From Chryseobacterium geocarposphaerae (lineage in GTDB: Bacteria; Bacteroidota; Bacteroidia; Flavobacteriales; Weeksellaceae), in contig NZ_PGFD01000001.1 in assembly GCF_002797535.1 (NCBI RefSeq), positions 1,240,001 to 1,304,000 on the forward strand: a DNA stretch of 64,000 nt, written 5' to 3'. The notes under the pieces were generated by a model. It had not been told where the DNA came from. It worked only from the letters and a program-made list of their open reading frames with translations, and did no database searches. Positions 54,223-62,399 of this stretch are shown piece after piece. Both the position numbers and the translations under genes were made by a program. The number at the start of each line of letters is the position of its first letter. Position 1 is the first letter of the stretch.

Positions 54223-57078
54223 TTAATCTGTTAAAATATTTTCTTTTGGCATTGTAAACTGTTTATTTTCATCGCCTAAATCCGGCAATCCGAAATAGAA
54301 ATACAAAGTTCTTTTAAACGTTCCATTCAAATGATTCGGTTCGCTTTCCGGTCCTAACGATTCGGTTTTATCGTTAATGTTAAACGCCAAAACAGTTCCC
54401 AACGGTGGAATCGCATCGAGGAAAGAAATATTCCCGCTTGGCAATTTCGGATAATCTTCCGCTCCATAAATTCCGTAAAAATCGAAAAGTCTGACGAACA
54501 TTTTTTCTTCTTTGGTTCCGATCGTTATTTTTCCTTCTGCGGTATCCAGTTGCAACCACGAAACATCATCAAAATAGCCTTTAAATTCAGGGTAAATCCA
54601 CGGCGATTGTCCGGTTCTTGTTGAGTTTTTCAAATTCTGCCAAACATTGTAAGTCTGTCCCTGAGTCCTGTTTTTCCAAACGTGATAAGGTCCTTTTCCA
54701 AGCCACTTTGCGTTGATGACATAATTTTCTGGATAATCAAAACTTACGCCTGAAAATTGGTAATCTCCCGACAAAGAATATTCATAATTTAATTCTAAAA
54801 CTCCGTTTGGATTCAGTTTCCAAATGATTTTATTTCCGTTTTTGTAATTAACTTTAATCAGTTGGTTTTGTCCTTCTGTAAAAGATTTTATGGACGATAA
54901 TTCCATTGCTCCATTCACGAAAACAGGACCGTTTTTGAAGGTCATTTTTTTGCCTTTTTTATCGATAATCACAGATTTTAATAAGCCGTCCTTTTTTCCG
55001 ATGGCAAATTCTTTTTCGTCTGATTTTAAAATAAATTCAGCATCATTTTCAGTCACAGAAACCGGAAATTCTTTAATTAAAGATTTTGAAAACTGTTTTG
55101 AAATTTCATCATTAGCTTTTAATTTCCAAGTCCAGGTGTAGATTTCTTTTCCGGCAGCATCAGTTGCCGTTAATAACAAACCTTCATTTTCTTTCCAGTT
55201 TGCAGGAAGATTTAAATTGATAGTTCCTTTTTCTGTCGGTTGAATATTGGGTGATTGTACTTTTCCTGATTTTATCACATCAAAACTTGATTCTGAAGAA
55301 AACGGTGTCTTAAATTTCACCAATTTCCATTCAAACTGACAATCTTTTAAATTCGTAAAGTGATAACGGTTCTCAACAGTAATATTTCCGTTAAAATCAT
55401 TGGGCAAAGCTTTCAAATCAATTTTTACCGGACTGTAAATTTCACGGATGGCGTAAAAACTACCTTCTTTTTCACGATGCGGTCCCAAAACTCCATCGGG
55501 AGCGTTGATGGCGTTGACATCAATCTGATTATTAAAATCCGTTCGTACCAAACCTTCATCCACAAAAGCCCAGAGAAAACCACCCGCTCCTTTTTTGGAA
55601 TTCCAGTGCAGTTCCCAATAATCGGCTAGAGAAGTTCCGCCACCACCGTCGTCTTGTGCGTGTAAAAACTCGGTCGGCATATAAATATTTTCGCCTTCGA
55701 GAATGTTTTTTGTACTGTAATAATCTTCGTAATGATTGCAGTCGATTCCGTTGAAAGCGTTGCCTGGTTTGTGATGTGCGTGAATTACTGGACGATTTGA
55801 TAAGTCATATTTTGCAAATTCCTTGTCCAAGTCAAAATTATGTCCGCCTTCATTTCCATTACTCCAAAAAATGATTGATGGATGATTTGCATCTCTTGTA
55901 ACCATTTCTTTCACGAGCTTTTTCCCAACTTCTGTGCTGTATTTTTTTTGCCAACCCGCCAATTCATCCAAAACGTATAAACCGAGCGAATCGCAAATTT
56001 TCAGAAATGATTTATTCGGCGGATAATGAGAACAACGAACGGCATTCATATTCATTTCTTTGATGAGTTGGACGTCCATTAAATCTATGTTTTCCGTAAC
56101 AGCACGACCCGTTTCCGGCCACCAAACGTGACGGTTGATGCCTTTCATTTTCACCTTGGTTCCATTGATGAAAATTCCGTCGCCTTTACGGATTTCAATG
56201 GTCCTGAAACCGAATTTTTCTTCGGTTTGGCTGATTGTTTTTTTGTTTTTATTTAAAGTGAATTTAGCTTTGTATAAATTCGGTGTTTCTGCCGTCCAAA
56301 GTTTTGGATTTTTAACGGAAAACTGAATCTGTTTTAAAGTATCACCTTTTTGAATCTGAACCTGAGATTCCCTAACCAAATTATTTTTAACATCAAAAAT
56401 TTCAACTTTCAAATTATTTGTGGAATTAATTCCTTTCAAGCTAATATTCGAACGGAAAGTTCCGTCTGCTTTAGCATCAATTACCGTTGATGAAATATGT
56501 TCTTTCGAAGTTGCTTCCAAATAAACAGGTCGAAAAATTCCGCCTAAAATCCAGTAATCTGCTAATCTTTCTGCATTGTTGACCGATTTATCAGCCGACA
56601 TTTTGGAAACTTTTACTTCGAGAATATTTTCTTTTCCGAAGTGAATTTTATCGGTAATATCATATTTAAATTCATAAAAAGCACCCTGATGAATGGTTCC
56701 CGTCGATTTTCCGTTGATTTTCACTTCGGTATCGGTCATTGAACCTTCAAAAACGATGTTGACGGTTTTTCCTTTCCACGAATTGGGAACGGTGAATTTG
56801 TGTTTGTACAAACCTGTTTCGTCGTGAAACTTGAAGTTTTTGCCATACGTTACATAATCCCGACCGTAATTGTAGGAACCGAAACCTTGTTGTTCCCAAT
56901 GTGAAGGCACATTGATTTTGCTCCAACTTCCCGATTTTCTACCGGAGTTTATCCAAAAATCCCATTCTTTGGTGTGTTCAGCATCTTTCCCAGTTAAGAA
57001 TTGAATTTCTTTTGACTGAGAAAACAAAAACTGTGAACAGACACATAACAGAGCTAATATTTTGAAAGAAAAACTCAT
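54223..57078 (-). CDS. GH2 beta-galactosidase-like enzyme
   Basis: The 951-aa exported protein has a signal peptide (about 1-20, ending FSQS). GH2 architecture follows: N-terminal sugar-binding domain ('NVPSHWEQQGFG', 'VNIVFEGSMTDTEVKINGKSTG'), immunoglobulin-like domain, and TIM barrel with 'MKGINRHVWWPETG', 'MNAVRCSHYPPN' and 'IIFWSNGNEGGHNFD' (acid/base Glu about 408). The probable nucleophile region is 'MPTEFLHA' (about Glu470). A C-terminal domain resembling beta-galactosidase small-chain follows. It probably removes galactosyl side chains from RG-I, though other GH2 specificities are possible. Its ATG overlaps the upstream GH28 stop by 1 nt (TAATG), indicating coupling. Confidence 0.9.
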   Translation of the reverse strand: MSFSFKILALLCVCSQFLFSQSKEIQFLTGKDAEHTKEWDFWINSGRKSGSWSKINVPSHWEQQGFGSYNYGRDYVTYGKNFKFHDETGLYKHKFTVPNSWKGKTVNIVFEGSMTDTEVKINGKSTGTIHQGAFYEFKYDITDKIHFGKENILEVKVSKMSADKSVNNAERLADYWILGGIFRPVYLEATSKEHISSTVIDAKADGTFRSNISLKGINSTNNLKVEIFDVKNNLVRESQVQIQKGDTLKQIQFSVKNPKLWTAETPNLYKAKFTLNKNKKTISQTEEKFGFRTIEIRKGDGIFINGTKVKMKGINRHVWWPETGRAVTENIDLMDVQLIKEMNMNAVRCSHYPPNKSFLKICDSLGLYVLDELAGWQKKYSTEVGKKLVKEMVTRDANHPSIIFWSNGNEGGHNFDLDKEFAKYDLSNRPVIHAHHKPGNAFNGIDCNHYEDYYSTKNILEGENIYMPTEFLHAQDDGGGGTSLADYWELHWNSKKGAGGFLWAFVDEGLVRTDFNNQIDVNAINAPDGVLGPHREKEGSFYAIREIYSPVKIDLKALPNDFNGNITVENRYHFTNLKDCQFEWKLVKFKTPFSSESSFDVIKSGKVQSPNIQPTEKGTINLNLPANWKENEGLLLTATDAAGKEIYTWTWKLKANDEISKQFSKSLIKEFPVSVTENDAEFILKSDEKEFAIGKKDGLLKSVIIDKKGKKMTFKNGPVFVNGAMELSSIKSFTEGQNQLIKVNYKNGNKIIWKLNPNGVLELNYEYSLSGDYQFSGVSFDYPENYVINAKWLGKGPYHVWKNRTQGQTYNVWQNLKNSTRTGQSPWIYPEFKGYFDDVSWLQLDTAEGKITIGTKEEKMFVRLFDFYGIYGAEDYPKLPSGNISFLDAIPPLGTVLAFNINDKTESLGPESEPNHLNGTFKRTLYFYFGLPDLGDENKQFTMPKENILTD

Positions 57079-58454
57079 TATTTTGTAGCGATGTCGGAGT
57101 CGTCTTTTTTATCGTAAGATTGTGTAAGAGAAGCTACTTTCGTAACATTAACCTTAGTTTGCTTTAAATTTTGAATGTTGCTTAAATTTTCCATTTCGGG
57201 TTTTAATGCCTTGATTTTTAAATTTTCAAAAGTAAAATCTTTTAAATCAAACAAATCAGATTTTTCAATAGAGAACGCTGTCTCGCAACTTAAATCTATA
57301 TTTTTGATGGTAATATTATTGGCCAATCCTTTTCTCGGTCTCGCTTCGCCTTTCAAATCAAAAAACTGATTCCAGCCTTTTGCGTAAATGAAAGTTTTTA
57401 CGTTTCCTTTAATGTTATCTAAAGTGATGTATTCGTAATGTTGAGGCGTATCGGGACGCATTTTGAGGTGCAACAATCTTGAAGCATCTTTCACCGTAGA
57501 ATTTCTGAAAATGATGTTGTAATTGTGAATCGATTCGCTTCCGCAAGTGAGCGCAGAATGGCAGAATCCGAAGGTATTGTCCTCGATGATGATGTTTCTG
57601 TTTTCTCCGTTATTCGGGTCTAAATCGGCTTTTGGACCTTTTCCTCCTTTTAAAGCAATCGCATCGTCATTCACCGACATATAACAGTTTTTCACCAGGA
57701 AATTTGAACAGGCATCGATGTCAATGGCGTCTGTACTGGGTGCTTTTACAGGTTCTTTCGGAGCTAAAATGGTTAAGTTTAATAATTTTACGAATTGAGA
57801 TTTATAATAATGTGTACTCCAGAAGGGTGAATTTTTCACAGTAATTCCTTCAATCTGGATGTTTTTTGAATTAGAAACGTAGATAATTCTCGGTCTCATT
57901 TCATCCATATTGGTGCATTTAGGATTCCATTCGCGTCTTTTCCAGAATGATTTCCAATATCTTAATCCATTTCCGTCGAGCGTTCCTTTGCCTGAAATGG
58001 TGAAACCAACCAATCCATCCGCATTAATTAAAGCCGGGAAATATTTTACGGTCTGACCTTCCATTCTTGTAGTAACCACCGGAAAATCATTGATATCATC
58101 GCTTCCTTTTAATTTTGCTCCGTTTTCTAAATATAAATGTGTTCCCTGTTTAAAGAAAAGAGAACTGATGAGGAAGGTTCCTTTTGGTACGACAATGACA
58201 CCTCCGTTTTTTGAAGCTTCATCAATGATATTTTGAACCTGTTTTGTCTGAAGAATTGTACTGTCGTTCTTCACCCCAAAATCTGTAATGATATATTTCT
58301 TGCCTAATTTATTGATGTCGGTCGGTTTGTTTTCTTTGAACCATTTCGGAATGGCTGTTCCGTCCGGAAATTTGTCCTGGCTTTTTACTTTTATCAAAAA
58401 GAAAAAAAGTAAGCATGAAGTAAAGAAAAACTTTGATATATTTTGAAATTTCAT
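57078..58454 (-). CDS. GH28 polygalacturonase family enzyme (second copy)
   Basis: The 458-aa enzyme has a signal peptide (about 1-26). The pectin beta-helix is marked by 'ITDFGVKNDSTILQTKQVQNIID' and 'GTLDGNGLRYWKSFWKRREWNPKCTNMDEMRPR'. Catalytic motifs: 'STDAIDID' (Asp242), 'NDDAIALKGGKGP' (Asp263/264), 'FCHSALTCGSE' (His299) and a later 'HLKMR' in place of the canonical RIK, which is unusual. It is clearly diverged from the GH28 at 21530, so it may attack a different linkage. First gene of the GH28-GH2-esterase operon, with a regulatory motif 77 nt upstream. Confidence 0.92.
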   Translation of the reverse strand: MKFQNISKFFFTSCLLFFFLIKVKSQDKFPDGTAIPKWFKENKPTDINKLGKKYIITDFGVKNDSTILQTKQVQNIIDEASKNGGVIVVPKGTFLISSLFFKQGTHLYLENGAKLKGSDDINDFPVVTTRMEGQTVKYFPALINADGLVGFTISGKGTLDGNGLRYWKSFWKRREWNPKCTNMDEMRPRIIYVSNSKNIQIEGITVKNSPFWSTHYYKSQFVKLLNLTILAPKEPVKAPSTDAIDIDACSNFLVKNCYMSVNDDAIALKGGKGPKADLDPNNGENRNIIIEDNTFGFCHSALTCGSESIHNYNIIFRNSTVKDASRLLHLKMRPDTPQHYEYITLDNIKGNVKTFIYAKGWNQFFDLKGEARPRKGLANNITIKNIDLSCETAFSIEKSDLFDLKDFTFENLKIKALKPEMENLSNIQNLKQTKVNVTKVASLTQSYDKKDDSDIATK

Positions 58455-58530
58455 AATCTCTCAGTAAAACCTGAATTTATTTTAATTAAACTAATTAACA
58501 AAATAAAAGTATATATTTTACCTGCTCCTG

Positions 58531-58556
58531 GCATCCTGCTCTTTCATGATATCCTG
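58531..58556 (-). promoter_or_regulatory. Candidate regulatory site upstream of the GH28-GH2-esterase operon
   Basis: On the minus strand it reads CAGGATA-N11-CAGGATGC, the same half-sites as at 42975-42992 but with 8 more nt of spacing (nearly one helical turn). It lies 77-102 nt upstream of the GH28 start. Confidence 0.45.
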
Positions 58557-58700
58557 ATAAAAATAAGACAAATCATCATTACGATCGATCTATTATGCAC
58601 GTACATAAAAATATTTTGCTTTTTTTTCAAAATTAAACACAATAAAGTGAAATATTTATTATATTCGCAACACTAAATACATTTTTAAATATTAATAATT

Positions 58701-59081
58701 ATGAAAAAAACTTTTCTATCGGCAATTATTGCCAGCATTTTCTGTGCAGTTATTTCATGTTCAACAGAAAGAACATCTTTAGCTTCAATCGAGGATATGA
58801 AATCAACAGAAATGTCTTCTTTTGACAAAGCACTGAAAGACATCATGAAACCAGAGAATCTTTCAACTCCGGAGGAGAAAGCTCGATTGGGCGCTCAATT
58901 GAATGACAGAGCACTCAATATTCTTTTCAATGCTTCATTAAAACTTACAGGTAAAAATGGCAATAACAACCTAAGCGAAAACAGCAGCAGAGTAGAAAAA
59001 GAACAAGTAATTGTAAAGGCTACCGAGCTGTATTTTTCTAAGCTGAACGCCATAAAAGCTAAGCAAAAGGCAGAGAATTAA
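58701..59081 (+). CDS. Small lipoprotein of unknown function
   Basis: The 126-aa product has a lipoprotein signal with lipobox 'AVISC' (Cys20). The rest is helical and charged ('SSFDKALKDIMKPENLSTPEEKARLGAQLNDRALNILFNASLKL', then 'SSRVEKEQVIVKATELYFSKLNAIKAKQKAEN'), with no recognised domain. It starts a plus-strand cluster with two paralogous secreted proteins: 14 nt to the first, a further 84 nt to the second. A -7-like TATATTCG is upstream near 58660. It points away from the pectin locus and is probably unrelated to it. Confidence 0.75.
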   Translation: MKKTFLSAIIASIFCAVISCSTERTSLASIEDMKSTEMSSFDKALKDIMKPENLSTPEEKARLGAQLNDRALNILFNASLKLTGKNGNNNLSENSSRVEKEQVIVKATELYFSKLNAIKAKQKAEN

Positions 59082-59095
59082 AATTTTTTTAAGTC

Positions 59096-59611
59096 ATGAA
59101 AAAAATATTTCTCTCACTTTTTGCCATGAGCACATTACAAATATATGCTCAGAAAACGATCAATATATTTAATTACACACCTTATAATTTAACAAATTAC
59201 TTAGTTGGTGCAGATCAGACTAATAATTGTTACCCATCAATCAGTGGAACTAATTACCCAATTCCGGTACCTCCTTTAGGTACTGTAAGCTATACAGGTT
59301 ATTACAACAGCCAGCTTCAAAATCCTGGCATTAATAGCTGGGATGTAATACTTGCGCCTAATAATGGCAGCACGCAGCCCAGCACATCTCCATTGCTTAT
59401 CGCATTGGGAGCCAGTACAGACTGGATGATGAATAAATTTTATGTGTCTGACCCAAGTGGTGCTCCACTATACTACAGCGGCGCTTCTATAGGTACGCTA
59501 AGCTGTGGCGCTCCTTTGATCAGCACTTTAACGCCAACTTCTACAACACCATATCCTTTTGAGGCATTTTGGTTTGTTGCTGGTGGACAAACCTATTTTG
59601 TACTGCAATAA
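59096..59611 (+). CDS. Secreted beta-rich protein, paralogue 1
   Basis: The 171-aa product has a signal peptide (about 1-18, ending IYAQ) and a beta-rich, P/S/T/N-rich mature part with two cysteines (in 'NNCYPS' and 'LSCGAP'). It shares 'NIFN...Y.L', 'NC.PSI' and a final 'AFWF...(T)Y(F/L)V' pattern with the next gene, so the pair arose by duplication. I recognise no family. No T9SS sorting domain is visible. Encoded 14 nt after the lipoprotein. Confidence 0.72.
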   Translation: MKKIFLSLFAMSTLQIYAQKTINIFNYTPYNLTNYLVGADQTNNCYPSISGTNYPIPVPPLGTVSYTGYYNSQLQNPGINSWDVILAPNNGSTQPSTSPLLIALGASTDWMMNKFYVSDPSGAPLYYSGASIGTLSCGAPLISTLTPTSTTPYPFEAFWFVAGGQTYFVLQ

Positions 59612-59695
59612 TAATTAAATCTTTACACCACTCCTTCAGACATTTTGATTTGTATGAGTGATCAAACATTATTTTGTAACCCAACTTTAAAAGCT

Positions 59696-60208
59696 ATGAA
59701 AAAAACTTTAATTATATCATCGATACTTCTTTCTTCAATGGCATTTGCACAAGGAAGCTTAAACATTTTTAACAATTCAAGTTATGATCTTGCTATGCGT
59801 GTTGAAGCAGGTAACACCGCCAATTGTCTGCCCTCTGTAATAACCAGTATGAATTTTCCGGCCTTAACAAGTGATGTTATCAATAATTTCAATGACTCAC
59901 TGCCGTATGCTACAGGTTGGTCTGTGAGGTTATCTCCAACAGGCAGTCCAACGAATGTAACAGTTCCTTCAGGCCTGCTAACGACCGTTTCGTCACTTAC
60001 TCGGTGGCAATTTTGCTGGTATCAAACCATGGATCCCGTTACAGGTAATACAGTCTATGATACAGTAGACTTCAATATGGGCGATCCTTCTGCATTTCCG
60101 AATTGCGGATGGAGCAGCTCGCCTACTGTTATAGGAACTGTTACCCAAGCATTCTGGTTTTATATTCCTTCAGCAAACGCTACTTATTTAGTGATTGATC
60201 CTGCTTAA
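59696..60208 (+). CDS. Secreted beta-rich protein, paralogue 2
   Basis: I chose the ATG at 59696, giving 170 aa, because it starts a clean signal peptide (MKKTLIISSILLSSMAFAQ). The upstream ATG at 59645 would add 17 polar residues before it. The mature part resembles paralogue 1: 'LNIFNNSSYDLAM', 'NCLPSVI' and 'AFWFYIPSANATYLVI', but has extra cysteines ('QFCWY', 'NCGWSS'). No known domain is recognised. Confidence 0.72.
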   Translation: MKKTLIISSILLSSMAFAQGSLNIFNNSSYDLAMRVEAGNTANCLPSVITSMNFPALTSDVINNFNDSLPYATGWSVRLSPTGSPTNVTVPSGLLTTVSSLTRWQFCWYQTMDPVTGNTVYDTVDFNMGDPSAFPNCGWSSSPTVIGTVTQAFWFYIPSANATYLVIDPA

Positions 60209-60344
60209 ATTCTGATAAGAGTTTCTTATTTAAAAAAAAATTAGTAAACTCATTCAATAATTAAGTTTATAAATTAATTGAATGTAAATCCCTGAACTTT
60301 TGGTTTGGGGATTTGTATTATAAACTTCAAGGATAAAACAAAAA
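60209..60344. other. Intergenic tail of the small-protein operon
   Basis: A weak hairpin AAATCCC.../GGGGATTT (60286-60314) could end the plus-strand transcript. Otherwise AT-rich with no gene. Confidence 0.4.
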
Positions 60345-60374
60345 AGAGAACTTGTAAATATTTACAAGTTCTCT
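60345..60374 (-). terminator. Terminator downstream of tRNA-Arg
   Basis: AGAGAACTTGTAAAT/ATTTACAAGTTCTCT is a perfect palindrome. On the minus strand TTTTTG follows, 13 nt after the tRNA 3' end. Confidence 0.85.
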
Positions 60375-60387
60375 CTTGATTAAAAAG

Positions 60388-60461
60388 TGACCCCGGAGGG
60401 ATTCGAACCCCCAACCGACGGAGCCGAAATCCGTTATTCTATCCAGTTGAACTACGGAGCC
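60388..60461 (-). tRNA. tRNA-Arg (anticodon TCG)
   Basis: The 74-nt cloverleaf on the minus strand has acceptor GGCTCCG/CGGGGTC (two G.U), D arm GTTC/GAAT, and anticodon stem ACGGA/TCCGT with loop TTTCGGC, so the anticodon is TCG. The T arm is GGGGG-TTCGAAT-CCCTC and the discriminator is A. CCA is not encoded. Confidence 0.93.
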
Positions 60462-60469
60462 ATTTTATA

Positions 60470-60545
60470 ATTGATAAATGATAATATGACGATCATTCAC
60501 CATTAATCAATAATCAAATCAATTATCAATTATCATTTATTAAAA
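60470..60545. repeat. AT-rich inverted repeat upstream of the tRNA
   Basis: ATAATTGATAAATGATAAT at the left recurs in complement as AATTATCAATTATCATTTAT at the right. Between the tRNA promoter side and the stop of the next gene. No coding potential. Confidence 0.5.
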
Positions 60546-60549
60546 ATGT

Positions 60550-62313
60550 TTAGAATGTAATCTTCACTCCACCCAAAATCTGTGCTCCAAGAACTTTGTA
60601 TCCTTTGTAGGTCTGGTATTTTGAGCTTAGAAGGTTATTTCCGAGTGCGAAAATACTGAAATTTTTGTGAATTTTATACTCTGCCGAAAGATTTAAATCT
60701 GCATAACCACCTACTTTATCATTGGTGTTTTCAGTAGACTGGTACATCATCGGACTTCCAACTCCCTCAAGCATAAATGAATTCGTGGTTCTGTCGCTTG
60801 CAAAAATACCTTTCAAACCTAGTAATAATTTTTGATCTAGCATCGTATATTTTGCCCCAATCGTTGCCGTTAATAAAGGAACATTATAGATATCCGAGTA
60901 GTTTTTCAAGTCAAACTTTGTGAATTTAGCTTCAGCATCCAATACTAAATTAGCCAATGGAAAGTACTGTAAGCTACCTTTGATATCACTTACATTTCCG
61001 TCATCATACACTGCCGAGAATGTATTCGCGAAATTATAAGCAGAACGGTTTAAAGTATAGTCATTATCGAATAAACTATTTGCTTTGAAGAACATAATGT
61101 CTCTCATTTTTCCGTATCCTGCCGAAACATCGTATTTAAAAGTTTCATCGATGTCTCCTCTCAACCCTACATAGAAGTGATATTTTGTTTCTGTTGGTTT
61201 CAAATACTGATCTGAAACGATGAATGGATTCTGTTGTAATAAATCTGCGTACGTGTTCAATTTCAGACCTCCGTCAACTCCACCATAAAATTTAAACCCG
61301 TTGATGGCTGCATATTGGAATTCCGCCTGAGGAAACCAGTATGTCTTATTATTTTTCAGCTGTTCTGCCATCAGATCATTTGAATTTTTCGCATTCAAAA
61401 ACTCAAATGAAGAACCCAACATTAAATAAGAATCTCCTTTTCTGAACGTTACTTTCGGAGCCAAATTGGTATTGAAAAAATTAGCCGAGTTTTTATCTCT
61501 TATGGCAAATTCACTCTTCACAGCTTCTAAACCTACTCCTAAATCAGCATTCAGATTAATCCCGGATTTTCCGATCTCCACAGCATGCTTGGAAAGATTA
61601 GCCAAAACGGAAACCTGATTTTCCTGTGCATCAAAATGGTCTTTTAAGAAAGACGATTTTACCCTGATATCGTTTAATATTTCATTGGAATAGAAGTCGT
61701 AATATCCATTTACTTTAAACTGGTTTACCCGCTGATCCAAATCTACATCTCCAGGTTCTAATGCATAGATTCCGTAGTAATTATAACTGTTCAGATTATA
61801 TTCTGCATTTAAATTGAACTTTCCTTTGTCTCCGTAAGAATTAAGAAAAGCTCCCAACGTTGTAGCGCTTTGTTTGGAATCCCAAGCATATTCTTTTTTC
61901 AGTCCCTGAGTAGAAAGGAAATGTGCATCTGCTCCTACTTCGATTTTATTTTCTAATGTCTTAGAAATGTTGGCATCACCTAAAATTTTCCCGAAGTTGC
62001 CCATTCCGAACTGGATATAGTTATTCTGGGCTGTTCCGTCAAATTTTGGGGTTACATCTGCTCCCTGAATGGTTGAAGTTTTGAAATCGGAGACCGCAGG
62101 AACATCCGTAATGGTATATTTTACAGGATTCTGAGATTTCTCTTCCGGTGGATAGTTTTTAATCGTTTCCACAGAAGTTTTCTTTTTTTCGATCTTCTTT
62201 ACTTCTGGTTCTCTTTTTTTATTAAGAATCAGTTTTTCTTCTTTGATCTGGGAAAACGCCACTGACGAAAACCCTAAAAATATGATGGATAATAATTGAA
62301 TTTTTCTGTTCAT
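60550..62313 (-). CDS. Outer-membrane beta-barrel protein, TonB-dependent-receptor-like
   Basis: The 587-aa protein has a signal peptide (about 1-21, ending AFSQ) and a lysine/glutamate-rich linker ('EEKLILNKKREPEVKKIEKKK'). The rest (about 85-587) alternates beta-strand patterns ('IEVGADAHFLSTQG', 'KFNLNAEYNLNSYNYYGIYALE', 'FKVNGYYDFYSNEILND') and ends with 'ILGGVKITF', the terminal Phe typical of outer-membrane barrels. No plug domain is obvious. I do not recognise a transported substrate. It lies 86 nt downstream of the TPR gene at the window edge and is probably cotranscribed with it. Confidence 0.78.
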   Translation of the reverse strand: MNRKIQLLSIIFLGFSSVAFSQIKEEKLILNKKREPEVKKIEKKKTSVETIKNYPPEEKSQNPVKYTITDVPAVSDFKTSTIQGADVTPKFDGTAQNNYIQFGMGNFGKILGDANISKTLENKIEVGADAHFLSTQGLKKEYAWDSKQSATTLGAFLNSYGDKGKFNLNAEYNLNSYNYYGIYALEPGDVDLDQRVNQFKVNGYYDFYSNEILNDIRVKSSFLKDHFDAQENQVSVLANLSKHAVEIGKSGINLNADLGVGLEAVKSEFAIRDKNSANFFNTNLAPKVTFRKGDSYLMLGSSFEFLNAKNSNDLMAEQLKNNKTYWFPQAEFQYAAINGFKFYGGVDGGLKLNTYADLLQQNPFIVSDQYLKPTETKYHFYVGLRGDIDETFKYDVSAGYGKMRDIMFFKANSLFDNDYTLNRSAYNFANTFSAVYDDGNVSDIKGSLQYFPLANLVLDAEAKFTKFDLKNYSDIYNVPLLTATIGAKYTMLDQKLLLGLKGIFASDRTTNSFMLEGVGSPMMYQSTENTNDKVGGYADLNLSAEYKIHKNFSIFALGNNLLSSKYQTYKGYKVLGAQILGGVKITF

Positions 62314-62399
62314 TATTTTTGTATTTAAGTATTTGTGTAAAAAGTATTCATGATTTTCAGTTATATAAATACGTTTTACGTTAATACATTAGTACACTT

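Noticed and set aside
59645..59695. Upstream ATG extending secreted paralogue 2 by 17 residues
   Set aside because: The extension places polar residues before a perfect signal peptide. The ATG at 59696 is the more credible start.
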